This document shows, piece by piece, positions 35,835-48,303 of a DNA stretch of 64,000 bases. Under the pieces are notes generated by a model. That model had not been told where the DNA came from and searched no databases. It saw only the letters and a list, made by a program, of their open reading frames with translations. Position 1 is the stretch's first letter. Each line of letters starts with the position of its first letter. Where the stretch lies: NCBI RefSeq assembly GCF_020387415.1, contig NZ_JAGWCB010000008.1, positions 62,001 through 126,000 on the forward strand, read 5' to 3'. The DNA is from Ideonella benzenivorans (lineage in GTDB: Bacteria; Pseudomonadota; Gammaproteobacteria; Burkholderiales; Burkholderiaceae_C). The translations under genes and the position numbers were made by a program.

Positions 35835-36728
35835 TCAGGCCTTTTGCCAGCGCGGCAGCAGGCGTCCGACGTCGGCCAGGCAAGCCTGTTGCACCTCCCG
35901 TGGGCTGCGGCAGTCGCTCAGCAGGGCCACCACCACCCAAGGAGCGGTCTGCTCGGGCGGCCAGACGATGGCCACATCGTTGGCGATGCCGTCGCCCGTG
36001 CCGGTCTTGTCGCCAATCTGCCAGCCCCGGGGCAGGCCTGCACGCAGGCGCTGGGCGCCTGTGGTGCTGGCCCTCATCCAAGTCAGCAGTTGAGCCTGCG
36101 CCTTGGCCGGCAGACCTGGGCCCAGGCACAGGCGTCGCACAGTGTCGGCCATCGCGGCTGGGGTGGTGGTGTCCCATTCCCCGGTCGGATCGGCCACGTT
36201 GAGATCCGGTTCGCTGCGATCCAGGCGTGTTTGGGTGTCGCCATGTGCGCGCAGCCAGCGGGTCAGGCCGGCCGGGCCGCCTTGCGTCTTGAGCAGCAGC
36301 AGGGCGGCGGTGTTGTCGCTGGTGGTCATGGTGGCCTCGCACAGTTGGGCCACGCTCAGGCGGCCGCGCCCCACCGCCTTCTTCGTCACAGGAGACCACT
36401 CGACCAGATCGCTGCGGCGGAATGAGAGTTGCCGGTCCAGCCGCTCCTCGCCGCGGGCGGCCCGATCCAGCACCTGGGCGCACAGCAGCAGCTTGAACGT
36501 GCTGCACAGCAGGAAGCGCTCGTCGGCGCGATGGGTCCAGCGGCGGCCACTGCCGGCGTCCAGCACGGTCAAGCCAAGACGCCCCCTGGCGCGCGATTCA
36601 ATGTCCTGCAAGGCCCTCTGGATGTCGGCGGGTGGCATCGAGTTTTCCTGGGCCTCCAAGGGGGAGGCCAGCACGGAGGGCAGGCAGCTCAGACCCAGCA
36701 AGTGGGTCAGAAAGGCGCGTTTTTGCAT
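35835..36728 (-). CDS. class A beta-lactamase
   Basis: A 297-residue serine beta-lactamase with every class A element: Ser76-Thr-Phe-Lys79 (STFK; Ambler 70-73), Ser137-Asp-Asn139 (SDN; 130-132), Glu173 and Asn177 in EPDLN (166-170), and Lys241-Thr-Gly243 (KTG; 234-236). The N-terminus MQKRAFLTHLLGLSCLPSVLAS is a probable export signal. A cysteine precedes the active serine (Ambler 69), but Ambler 238 appears to be Gly, so the disulfide of carbapenemases such as KPC is absent. The spectrum cannot be read from sequence. It is divergent from an AmpR-like regulator remnant, the usual chromosomal bla/ampR arrangement. ATG 36728 is chosen for the signal peptide. Confidence 0.95.
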   Translation of the reverse strand: MQKRAFLTHLLGLSCLPSVLASPLEAQENSMPPADIQRALQDIESRARGRLGLTVLDAGSGRRWTHRADERFLLCSTFKLLLCAQVLDRAARGEERLDRQLSFRRSDLVEWSPVTKKAVGRGRLSVAQLCEATMTTSDNTAALLLLKTQGGPAGLTRWLRAHGDTQTRLDRSEPDLNVADPTGEWDTTTPAAMADTVRRLCLGPGLPAKAQAQLLTWMRASTTGAQRLRAGLPRGWQIGDKTGTGDGIANDVAIVWPPEQTAPWVVVALLSDCRSPREVQQACLADVGRLLPRWQKA

Positions 36729-36828
36729 GGTTCTCTCGTTGGTGAAGGTGAGTGGACGGTAGGGGCTGAAGAAGAAGGCGACAAATGGGAAGAATGCAGC
36801 GGAGACCATCAATTTTCAGAGGTCAACC

Positions 36829-37599
36829 TTGGATCTGCCCCTCAACGCCCTGTGGGCCTTCGCGGTGTCCGCCCGCCACCTGAACTTCGCTCACGCCGCC
36901 AATGAACTGCACCTGAGTCCCACCGCCGTCAGCCAGCACGTGAAGAACCTGGAGGCGCGTTATGGGGTGCGGCTGTTTCACCGTCTGCCGCGGGGGCTGG
37001 CCCTGACCGATGAAGGGCGGGCCATCCTCCCCGCGGTGCCGGCCTCATTTGATCGGCTGGCCGAGAGCCTGCAGCAACTGCGCGACGGGCGCCCTCGCGA
37101 AACCCTGACACTGGGCGTGGTGGCTACCTACGCGGTGGGTTGGTTGCTGCCGCGCCTGGCGGCGTTCCAGATGGCTTGCCCGCATGTGGATCTGCGCCTG
37201 CATCATGCACAAGACCTGATGGACGTGCCGCTGCTGCGCTCTTACCGCGTCGACGAGTGGGACCGCTGGTGCACCGTGGCCGGCGTGCCGGTGCCGCCCC
37301 TGCGAGGCATGGTGTTCGACAGCTCGCTGGCCCTGGCCGAGGCGGCTGCGCTGGGCGCAGGGGTGGCGTTGCTGCCCACAGTGCTGTTCCAGCGGGATCT
37401 GGCGCATGGCCGTCTGGTCCGGCCCTGGTCGTTGACCTTCAGGCCGTCTGAGCGGCACTCAAGCCATTGTCGAAGTGGGCCCGCATCAGCCGCGCGGCCA
37501 CCTCGGGGGCGCGCTGCTCCAGCGCATTCAGCAGGGCGCGGTGTTCGGCCAGGGATTCCTCAATCCGGCCTTGCCGGAACAGGGAATGGTGGCGGTTGA
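36829..37599 (+). pseudogene. damaged AmpR-like LysR regulator (internal deletion, C-terminus lost)
   Basis: The frame encodes an AmpR-type LysR protein divergent from the beta-lactamase gene. The helix-turn-helix is intact: PLNALWAFAVSARHLNFAHAA and LSPTAVSQHVKNLEARYG. In the effector domain DLRLHHAQD (about 37195-37215) runs straight into LLRSYRVDEWDRWCTVAG; intact AmpR proteins have roughly 45-55 residues between these points. After VRPWSLTF (37440) the family C-terminus (about 30 residues) is missing, and the frame runs on to 37599 opposite the FCD regulator gene, giving unrelated residues. The start would be TTG 36829, as no in-frame ATG is found. It is probably non-functional as an inducer-sensing regulator but could still bind DNA. 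Confidence 0.75.
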
Positions 37600-38086
37600 G
37601 CTTCATCACCTTGCGCAGGTCGTTGACGATCTGCTCACGCCATCGGTTGTGGGCCATCGCCAGCAGCCGCATGTGGAAGCGCTCATTGGTGCGGAAGAAG
37701 TCGTCGCGTTGCTCGACCTGTGCTTCCAGCTGCTCATGCAGCTGGTGCAGCTCGGCCAATTCGGCGCTGCTGGCGGTCTCGGCCACCTGGGCCGCGGCAT
37801 CGCTCTCAAGCAAGGCCAGCAGCCGGTAGACCTGGGTCACATCCTGGGCCGACATCTCGGTGACGTAGGCGCCGCGACGCACCTTCATCGTCACCAGGCC
37901 CTCGACGGCCAGCACCTTCAGCGCCTCGCGCAGCGGGGTGCGGCTGATGCCGTACTCCGCGGTCAGCTTCTGCTCGTCGATCCAACTGCCGGGCTCCAGC
38001 TCCCGGCGGAAAATCTGCTCCCGAAGCCGTTCCGCCACCTGTTGGTATAGGGCGCGGGGGGCCAGGATCGTGTCGTTGTCAGGCAC
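37439..38086 (-). CDS. GntR-family regulator, FadR/FCD subfamily
   Basis: A 215-residue regulator with an N-terminal winged helix (ALYQQVAERLREQIFRRELEPG, YGISRTPLREALKVLAVEGLV, VRRGAYV) and a C-terminal FCD helical domain. FCD metal/ligand residues are likely in ERFHMRLLAMAHN and AEHRALLNAL. The start is GTG 38086. It is divergent from methylmalonyl-CoA mutase, with a 128-base gap containing a tandem ATGYATC repeat, so it is the obvious candidate regulator of the methylmalonyl-CoA/propionyl-CoA operon. The effector is unknown. Its 3' end overlaps the tail of the AmpR-like frame on the other strand. Confidence 0.88.
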   Translation of the reverse strand: MPDNDTILAPRALYQQVAERLREQIFRRELEPGSWIDEQKLTAEYGISRTPLREALKVLAVEGLVTMKVRRGAYVTEMSAQDVTQVYRLLALLESDAAAQVAETASSAELAELHQLHEQLEAQVEQRDDFFRTNERFHMRLLAMAHNRWREQIVNDLRKVMKLNRHHSLFRQGRIEESLAEHRALLNALEQRAPEVAARLMRAHFDNGLSAAQTA

Positions 38087-38114
38087 GGTTCAGTGAGCTG
38101 TGTCAAGATGGATT

Positions 38115-38137
38115 CATAATTATGCATCATGTATCAT
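38115..38137. promoter_or_regulatory. A+T-rich tandem repeat, candidate FCD-regulator operator
   Basis: ATGCATC (38122-38128) is followed directly by ATGTATC (38129-38135), next to CATAATTAT, in the gap between the divergent FCD regulator and the mutase gene. The local A+T content is far above the surroundings. Binding is inferred. Confidence 0.45.
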
Positions 38138-38214
38138 TAGCGACAAGCCTTGGGGCGCAAGGGGTTTGCTCAAGGCAATCTCCGGCACAAGCGCCTGGGC
38201 GCTGAGGAGATTCC

Positions 38215-40368
<2,154 letters not shown>

Positions 40369-40394
40369 CCTTCGCCCCCACGCCGGTGCCCACC

Positions 40395-40877
40395 ATGCCG
40401 CCTGAGTCGACCCCGCCCGCGCTGTCTCTGACACCCGCGGGTGATGGCGACTTCGAGGCCTTGCTGATGCTGCGGCTGGCGGCGATGCGCGAGAGCCTGG
40501 AGAAGGTCGGTCACTTCGACCCGCAGCGCGCCCGCGAACGCCTCTCCCGCGGGTTCCAGCCGAAGTTCACCCGCAACATCCTGATGGATAGCCAGCTGGT
40601 GGGCTTCGTGGTGGTGGTGCCGCTGGATGAGCATGAATGGCTGCTGGATCACCTCTACATCCATCCCGGTGCCCAGAAGCTGGGCATTGGCTCCTGGGTG
40701 ATGTCGCAGGTGCTGGCCGAGGCCGACCGGCACCACAAGGCGGTGCGGGTCACCGCCTTGCGTCACAGCGATGCCAACCGTTTCTACCAGCGGCATGGCT
40801 TTGTGCTGCAGGCCGAAGGCGAGTGGGACCTGTACTACCTGCGCCCCGCGCACTCGGACGACCCGGCCAACCCCTGA
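40395..40877 (+). CDS. GNAT-family N-acetyltransferase
   Basis: A 160-residue GNAT protein. The acetyl-CoA-binding motif A is LYIHPGAQKLGIGSWVM (consensus Q/RxxGxG/A), and the C-terminal NRFYQRHGFVLQAEG is the usual motif B. It lies 26 bases after the mutase and 7 bases before meaB, splitting a pair that is usually adjacent. Protein acetylation or detoxification linked to acyl-CoA metabolism is possible, but the substrate is unknown. ATG 40395 is chosen as the only start after the mutase stop that leaves the fold complete. Confidence 0.85.
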   Translation: MPPESTPPALSLTPAGDGDFEALLMLRLAAMRESLEKVGHFDPQRARERLSRGFQPKFTRNILMDSQLVGFVVVVPLDEHEWLLDHLYIHPGAQKLGIGSWVMSQVLAEADRHHKAVRVTALRHSDANRFYQRHGFVLQAEGEWDLYYLRPAHSDDPANP

Positions 40878-40884
40878 TTTCCCG

Positions 40885-41946
40885 ATGACTTCCTTGACCG
40901 ACGACGCGACTGCGGCGCCGCCGTCAGCCGATGTGCTGGACAGCGGGGAACAACGTCTGTGCGACCAGGTGCTGGGGGCGGACCCGGCCCTGCGGCGACG
41001 GGCGATCGCCAAGACGATCACACTGCTGGAATCGACCCGCCCGGACCACCGGCTGCGTGCCGATGCACTGCTGAACGCCTTGCTGCCGCATGGCGGCAAG
41101 TCCTTCCGGCTCGGCATTTCCGGCGTGCCTGGCGTGGGCAAGAGCACCTTCATTGAGGCGCTGGGCCTGCACCTGATCGCCCAGGGGCACCGGGTGGCGG
41201 TGCTGGCGGTGGACCCGTCCTCCAGCGTCTCGGGGGGCTCCATCCTGGGTGACAAGACCCGCATGGAGCAGCTGTCTGTGCAGGAGGCCGCCTACATCCG
41301 GCCCAGTCCGTCCGGCGGCACGCTGGGCGGCGTGGCCGAGCGCACCCGCGAGGCCATGATCGTCTGCGAGGCGGCCGGCTATGACGTGGTGATCGTCGAG
41401 ACGGTGGGCGTGGGCCAGAGCGAGACGGCCGTGCATGGCATGACCGACATGTTCTGCCTGCTGCAGCTGCCCAATGCCGGCGACGACCTGCAGGCCATCA
41501 AGAAGGGCGTGATGGAGCTGGCCGACCTGGTGGTGATCAACAAGGCGGACATCGATGTTCACGCCGCCACCCGGGCCCGGGCCCAGATCACCAGCGCGAT
41601 GCGCCTGCTGGGCCAGCACGGCAACCCCGAACACGCCCAACACCTCGACACCCAGTGGCACCCCGAGGTGCTGCAGATCAGTGCCTTGAAGAACACCGGC
41701 GTGCCGGAGTTCTGGCAGACCGTGAGCCGTTACCGCCAGCTGCAGACCGACAGCGGCCGGCTGGCGGCGCGTCGCCGCATGCAGGACGAAGCCTGGATGT
41801 GGGAGCGCATCGACGCCGGCCTGAAAGCCCGTTTCCGCGCCCATCCGCAGGTGCGCGAAGCCCTGAGCGGACTCACCGGCGATGTGCGTGCCGGACGTGT
41901 GGCCGCCTCCGTGGCCGCGCGGCGCCTGCTCGACCTGTTTCATTGA
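40885..41946 (+). CDS. meaB: MeaB/ArgK GTPase, methylmalonyl-CoA mutase chaperone
   Basis: A 353-residue G3E-type P-loop GTPase that protects methylmalonyl-CoA mutase and gates cofactor loading. Visible are Walker [10 protein letters not shown], the switch segments [22 protein letters not shown] and [10 protein letters not shown], and the base-recognition motif NKAD. ATG 40885 is used. A C-terminal helical dimerisation arm (residues about 290-353) is present. The adjacent mutase supports the role. Confidence 0.94.
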   Translation: MTSLTDDATAAPPSADVLDSGEQRLCDQVLGADPALRRRAIAKTITLLESTRPDHRLRADALLNALLPHGGKSFRLGISGVPGVGKSTFIEALGLHLIAQGHRVAVLAVDPSSSVSGGSILGDKTRMEQLSVQEAAYIRPSPSGGTLGGVAERTREAMIVCEAAGYDVVIVETVGVGQSETAVHGMTDMFCLLQLPNAGDDLQAIKKGVMELADLVVINKADIDVHAATRARAQITSAMRLLGQHGNPEHAQHLDTQWHPEVLQISALKNTGVPEFWQTVSRYRQLQTDSGRLAARRRMQDEAWMWERIDAGLKARFRAHPQVREALSGLTGDVRAGRVAASVAARRLLDLFH

Positions 41947-41986
41947 CCATTCCAAGTACCCCCGAGAGACCGAGGAGCAATCCATC

Positions 41987-43519
<1,533 letters not shown>

Positions 43520-43543
43520 GTCCAGCCGCGGAGATTCAACACC

Positions 43544-45619
43544 ATGTTCAAGAAAATTCTGATTGCGAACCGCGGCGAGATTGCCTGCCGCGTGATCAAG
43601 ACCGCCCGCAAGATGGGCATCCAGACGGTGGCCGTCTACTCGGAAGCCGACAAGGACGCCCGCCACGTCGAACTGGCCGACGAGGCCGTGCTGCTGGGCC
43701 CGGCGCCCTCGCGCGAGTCCTACCTGGTGGCCGACAAGATCATCGCCGCCTGCAAGGCCACCGGCGCCGAGGCGCTGCACCCGGGCTACGGCTTCCTGTC
43801 GGAGAACGAGGACTTCGCCAAGCGCTGTGAGGAAGAAGGCATTGTCTTCATCGGCCCGAAGCACTACAGCATCGCGGCCATGGGCGACAAGATCGCCTCG
43901 AAGAAGCTGGCCGGCGAGGCCCAGGTCAGCACCATCCCGGGCCACAACCAGCCCATCCTCTCGCCCGAGGAAGCCGTGGGCATCGCCCAGAAGATCGGCT
44001 ACCCGGTGATGATCAAGGCTTCGGCCGGCGGCGGTGGCAAGGGCCTGCGCGTGGCCTACAACGACAAGGAGTGCTTCGAAGGCTTCTCGTCCTGCCGCAA
44101 CGAGGCGCGCAACAGCTTCGGTGACGACCGCGTCTTCATGGAGAAGTACGTCCAGGAGCCGCGCCACATCGAGATCCAGATCCTGGGCGACAGCCATGGC
44201 AACGTGGTCTACCTGCACGAGCGCGAATGCTCGATCCAGCGCCGCCACCAGAAGGTGATCGAAGAGGCACCGTCGCCCTTCATCAGCGATGCGACCCGCA
44301 AGGCCATGGGCGAGCAAGCCGTGGCCCTGGCCAAGGCGGTGAAGTACCAGTCGGCTGGCACGGTGGAGTTCGTGGTCGGCAAGGACCAGGACTTCTACTT
44401 CCTGGAGATGAACACCCGCCTGCAGGTGGAACACCCGGTCACCGAGTGCATCACCGGCCTGGACCTGGTCGAGCAGATGATCCGCGTGGCGGCCGGCGAG
44501 AAGCTGGGCTTCAAGCAGGAAGACATCAAGAAGGAAGGCTGGGCCATCGAGTGCCGCATCAACGCGGAAGACCCGTTCCGCAACTTCCTGCCTTCGACCG
44601 GTCGTCTGGTGAAGTACCAGCCGCCGGCGGCCAATCTGGAGCAGGGCACCGAGACGCTGCAGGGCCCGGCTTATGCGGGCGGCCAATTCGGTGGCGTGCG
44701 CGTGGACACCGGTGTCTACGAGGGTGGCGAGATCCCGATGTTCTACGACTCGATGATCGCCAAGCTCATCGTGCACGGCAGTGACCGCAACGACGCCATC
44801 GCCAAGATGCGCGCCGCGCTGAACGCCTTCGTGATCCGCGGCATCAACAGCAACATCCCGTTCCAGGCGGCGCTGCTGGCCCACCCGAAGTTCGTTTCCG
44901 GCCAATTCAACACCGGCTTCATCGCCGAGCACTACAGCCAAGGCTTCAAGGCCGAGGACGTGCCGCACGATGACCCGATGTTCCTGGTCGCGCTGGCGGC
45001 CTTCATCCGTCGCAAGGCCCGCACCCGTGCCGCGGCGATGAGTGGTCAGTTGCCGGGCCACGAGGTGAGCTACATGGACCACCCGGTGGTGGTCGTGCTG
45101 GGCGCCGAAGGCCAGAACAGCTACCACGAGACCCGGCTGGGCGCCTATGACGCCGAGACCGGTTCGCTGGAGGTGACGGTGGGCCACAAGACCTACCTGA
45201 TCCAGAGCCAGACCGGCCTGGGCGAGATCCTGGTCACCGGCACGGTCAATGGCCAGCCCTTCTCGGCCCAGGTCGAGCGTGGCATGGCCAAGAAGCCGCT
45301 GGCCCTGCGCATCGCCCACAACGGCACGGCGATCGACGCCATGGTGCTGCTGCCGCGTGCGGCCGAACTGCACAAGCTGATGCCCTACAAGGCACCGCCC
45401 GACCTGTCCAAGTTCCTGCTCTCGCCGATGCCGGGCCTGCTGGTCGACGTGGCCGTCAAGGTGGGGCAGAAGGTGTTGGCCGGCGAGAAGCTGGCGGTCA
45501 TCGAGGCCATGAAGATGGAAAACATCCTCGTGGCGACGCAGGACTGCGTGGTGAAGGAAGTCCGCGCGCAGAAGGGCGAAAGCCTCAGCGTGGACCAGGC
45601 CATCATCGCCTTCGAGTAA
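43544..45619 (+). CDS. pccA: propionyl-CoA carboxylase alpha subunit (biotin carboxylase + BCCP)
   Basis: A 691-residue subunit with a biotin carboxylase domain (about residues 1-450: KILIANRGEIACRVIKTAR, KASAGGGGKGLR, FLEMNTRLQVEHPVTE), a BT linker domain (about 480-610) and a C-terminal biotin carrier domain. The biotinylation motif EAMKMEN is complete. With PccB it forms the holoenzyme. The 1,470-codon open frame on the opposite strand over pccB and pccA is only a G+C artefact. Confidence 0.97.
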   Translation: MFKKILIANRGEIACRVIKTARKMGIQTVAVYSEADKDARHVELADEAVLLGPAPSRESYLVADKIIAACKATGAEALHPGYGFLSENEDFAKRCEEEGIVFIGPKHYSIAAMGDKIASKKLAGEAQVSTIPGHNQPILSPEEAVGIAQKIGYPVMIKASAGGGGKGLRVAYNDKECFEGFSSCRNEARNSFGDDRVFMEKYVQEPRHIEIQILGDSHGNVVYLHERECSIQRRHQKVIEEAPSPFISDATRKAMGEQAVALAKAVKYQSAGTVEFVVGKDQDFYFLEMNTRLQVEHPVTECITGLDLVEQMIRVAAGEKLGFKQEDIKKEGWAIECRINAEDPFRNFLPSTGRLVKYQPPAANLEQGTETLQGPAYAGGQFGGVRVDTGVYEGGEIPMFYDSMIAKLIVHGSDRNDAIAKMRAALNAFVIRGINSNIPFQAALLAHPKFVSGQFNTGFIAEHYSQGFKAEDVPHDDPMFLVALAAFIRRKARTRAAAMSGQLPGHEVSYMDHPVVVVLGAEGQNSYHETRLGAYDAETGSLEVTVGHKTYLIQSQTGLGEILVTGTVNGQPFSAQVERGMAKKPLALRIAHNGTAIDAMVLLPRAAELHKLMPYKAPPDLSKFLLSPMPGLLVDVAVKVGQKVLAGEKLAVIEAMKMENILVATQDCVVKEVRAQKGESLSVDQAIIAFE

Positions 45620-45628
45620 GGAGCCGCC

Positions 45629-46093
45629 ATGAGCGCCAAGCCCTTCAAGATCCTGGGCATCCAGCAGATCGCCATCGGTGGGTCGGACAAGACCCGGCTC
45701 AAGTCGCTGTGGGTCGACATGTTCGGCCTGTCGGTCAAGAGCACCTTCGTCTCCGAGCGTGAGAACGTGGACGAGGACATCTGCGCGCTGGGCACCGGCC
45801 CGACCGCGGTCGAGGTCGACCTGATGCAGCCGCTGGACCCCGAGAAGAAGCCGGCCGTGCACACCACGCCGCTCAACCACGTCGGCCTGTGGGTGGATGA
45901 CCTGCCCAAGGCGGTCGAGTGGATGACGGCCCACGGCGTGCGCTTTGCGCCGGGCGGCATCCGCAAGGGGGCGGCCGGCTACGACATCTGTTTCATCCAT
46001 CCCAAGGGCAACGAGGAGTTCCCGGTGGGCGGTGAAGGGGTGTTGATCGAGCTGGTGCAGGCCCCGCCGGAGGTGGTGGCAGCGCTGGGCTGA
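45629..46093 (+). CDS. VOC-family protein, probable methylmalonyl-CoA epimerase
   Basis: A 154-residue single VOC protein starting 9 bases after pccA. It has the two-module glyoxalase fold: [24 protein letters not shown] and [23 protein letters not shown], with candidate metal ligands in LNHVGLWV and LIELVQ. Methylmalonyl-CoA epimerase belongs to this fold, and the pathway around it needs the S-to-R epimerisation step, so the assignment rests on fold plus position. A glyoxalase-like alternative cannot be excluded. Confidence 0.78.
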   Translation: MSAKPFKILGIQQIAIGGSDKTRLKSLWVDMFGLSVKSTFVSERENVDEDICALGTGPTAVEVDLMQPLDPEKKPAVHTTPLNHVGLWVDDLPKAVEWMTAHGVRFAPGGIRKGAAGYDICFIHPKGNEEFPVGGEGVLIELVQAPPEVVAALG

Positions 46094-46127
46094 GCGCCCA
46101 CGGATGGCGCATCGCCCTCCGCCTTCC

Positions 46128-46153
46128 AGGCCCGCCCATGGCGGGCCTTTTTG
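46128..46153 (+). terminator. terminator after the propionyl-CoA operon
   Basis: AGGCCCGC (46128-46135), loop CCATG, GCGGGCCT (46141-46148), then a T-run. It ends the scpA-to-epimerase transcript. Confidence 0.85.
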
Positions 46154-46230
46154 TTTCCGGGGCTTCACACGGCGCTTGCGTGGCGCGCATCGGCGCACGG
46201 CGAGGAGAGCATAAACTGCGCTCTTTCCTG

Positions 46231-48186
46231 ATGCCGCTTGAGGACCTCGTTCGCGCCATGACCCGCAGTCTGAATTTCTCGACACTGTGGCAGCACCTGG
46301 TGACAGGCCTGCCGCAATGGGCTGGTTTGATTGAGCGGGAGACGCGGGATGCCCTGCGCGACAGCCTGTCCAATCCCTGGGCGCAGGGAGGGGCGCGGGC
46401 CCAGTCCAGCGAGGCGCTGAGCTGGCTCAAGGCCCGCAGCGGGGTGGTGGCGCAGGCCTATGTGCGCGCGTTGGCCCAGCGGGTCAAGGAGGAGCTGGCG
46501 CCCCCCGCGGCGCCGGACCTGCAGATGCGGGAGTTCCTGCTGGACTCGGCGCCCATGTTGTCGCTGATGGACGAGGGCTCGATGCAGGAAGGCATCGAGA
46601 CAGGGCGGCTGGCCCGCGAGGTCGAGCAGCTGACCGAGGGGACCTTGCGCGAGTTGCGCTCGCTGTGCCTGGGCCTGCCCGGGCGGCCGATGCACGAACC
46701 GGAGCTGGCCTACCCGCTCACGCCGACGATCGTGGCCGAAGCCTTCAGCCAGACCCTGGCCGATCTGGGTTGCGAGCCCGAGCTGCGGCTGCCCATCCTG
46801 CGGGCTTGCACCACCGTGCTGGGCCGTGAGACGCTGCGCATGTTCGAGCAGCACCTGCAGTGGTTGCGCGACCAGGGACTGCGCCCCTTGGCCACCCGGC
46901 TGCGCCCGGCCACGGCACCCGGCGGTTCCGCCTACATCGGCATCGACCGGCTGTTCTCTGCACCGGCCGGCGAGACACTGGGGGCCAGCGCGGTCGGCTC
47001 GGTGGCCACCCAGGCCGGGCTGGCACCGCCGCTGGTGCGCAAGCTCGAGCAGTTGACCCGGACGCTGGCGCGCCAGACCCGCGCCGGTGCGGCCATGGAT
47101 GCGGTGTGGCAGCGTCTGCAGGCCCAGGTGGAGCGGCTCAGCCCGCACGAGCTCTCTGCACTGCAGCAGCCCGAACACCCGTTCTGGCGCCTGATCGACC
47201 GGCTGGCGGCCCTCAGCGCCGTCCAGTCGCCGGGGGACCCGGAGATGCGCGAACTGGCCGGCCGGCTGGCACCGATGCTGGCCGAGCTGGAGCGTCCCCA
47301 GGAGCTGTCGACCGAGGCCTTCGACAGCGCGCTCAGCGAGCTGGACAGCGTGCCCGGCGATTTCGGCATGACCCGGCCGGCAGGGCTGGAGTCGTCGCTG
47401 GACCAGGAGACGCGCCGCCGCGAAGTGGAACCCACGGTGCGGGCTCAGCTGCAGGAGCAGCTGCGGCAGACCCCGGTGCCCGACGCGCTGCGCCGCTTCC
47501 TGCTGGGGCCCTGGGTGCAGGTCCTCACCCATGCGTTGGTGCAGGAAGGGCCGGGTGCGCCGAACACCCTGCGCTACATGAACCTGGTGCCGGACCTGTT
47601 GACCACACTGAACCGGCTGCAGCGCGGGCGTGTGCCCACGGTCTTGGAGCGCCAAGCGCTGCTGGATGGCGCGCGGGACGGCATGCAGGCGGCGGCGCTG
47701 CCGTCGCATGTCGTCGATGGGCACCTGGGCGACCTCGCGCAGCTGCTGTCCGGCATCGGCAAGCTGGCGCTGAATCTGGCGACGCCGGCGCAGGTGGTGG
47801 TGCCGAGTTCGCCTTCGGTGGCCGAGGTGCCGGGCTGGCCAGCCTTGGCCGGCGAGGAATGGGCCGGCCATGCCGAGCTGGCCACGGTGCCGATGCGGCT
47901 GGAGGACAACGATCATGCGCGGGCCGAGCGCAGCGCCTGGATCGACGGTCTGGCGGTGGGCGACCTGTGCCGGCTGATGCTGCAGGGGCGCTGGGTCACA
48001 GCGCTGCTGACCTGGCGCAGTGACAACGGCCAGTTCTTCATGTTCAAGAGCCGGCGCGGCAGCGGCACCCAGACTGTCACGCGACGGGGCCTGGACCGCC
48101 TGCGGGCCGAGGGGCTGGCCACGCAGGTTGAAGCCGGCCAGATGCTGGCCCGGGCCCTGGACACCATGCTCCCGCCGGATCAGTGA
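46231..48186 (+). CDS. DUF1631 family protein
   Basis: A 651-residue protein that I place in DUF1631, a family common in Beta- and Gammaproteobacteria and of unknown function. It is mostly helical with no signal peptide or membrane segment. The recognisable family blocks are the central LLGPWVQVLTHAL and the C-terminal WVTALLTWRSDNGQFFMFKSRRG, followed by TVTRRGLDRLRAEG. Such C-terminal segments resemble PilZ-like or flavoprotein-like folds only loosely, so I give no function. ATG 46231 is likely; ATG 46258 is possible. It sits between the propionyl-CoA operon and prpE but is separated by a terminator on the left. Confidence 0.78.
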   Translation: MPLEDLVRAMTRSLNFSTLWQHLVTGLPQWAGLIERETRDALRDSLSNPWAQGGARAQSSEALSWLKARSGVVAQAYVRALAQRVKEELAPPAAPDLQMREFLLDSAPMLSLMDEGSMQEGIETGRLAREVEQLTEGTLRELRSLCLGLPGRPMHEPELAYPLTPTIVAEAFSQTLADLGCEPELRLPILRACTTVLGRETLRMFEQHLQWLRDQGLRPLATRLRPATAPGGSAYIGIDRLFSAPAGETLGASAVGSVATQAGLAPPLVRKLEQLTRTLARQTRAGAAMDAVWQRLQAQVERLSPHELSALQQPEHPFWRLIDRLAALSAVQSPGDPEMRELAGRLAPMLAELERPQELSTEAFDSALSELDSVPGDFGMTRPAGLESSLDQETRRREVEPTVRAQLQEQLRQTPVPDALRRFLLGPWVQVLTHALVQEGPGAPNTLRYMNLVPDLLTTLNRLQRGRVPTVLERQALLDGARDGMQAAALPSHVVDGHLGDLAQLLSGIGKLALNLATPAQVVVPSSPSVAEVPGWPALAGEEWAGHAELATVPMRLEDNDHARAERSAWIDGLAVGDLCRLMLQGRWVTALLTWRSDNGQFFMFKSRRGSGTQTVTRRGLDRLRAEGLATQVEAGQMLARALDTMLPPDQ

Positions 48187-48210
48187 CCCAGGTCAAGTGC
48201 GGGTTGTGCC

Positions 48211-48230
48211 CCTGACAGCGCGCTGTCAGG
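48211..48230. promoter_or_regulatory. 20-bp perfect palindrome upstream of prpE
   Basis: CCTGACAGCGCGCTGTCAGG is a perfect 20-bp palindrome, 24 bases after the DUF1631 stop and 74 bases before the prpE ATG. No T-run follows, so an operator is more likely than a terminator. The regulator is unknown. Confidence 0.55.
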
Positions 48231-48303
48231 CTCTGTGCGTTCAATCGGTGGCTTGTCCACAGTCAGGACAACACCAAGACCGCACCGAGCGAGGAGACAT
48301 CCC

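Noticed and set aside
35835-36728. Reading the beta-lactamase as a carbapenemase because of Cys before the active serine
   Set aside because: The partner cysteine at Ambler 238 is Gly, so the disulfide typical of KPC/NMC-type enzymes is absent; the spectrum cannot be judged from sequence.
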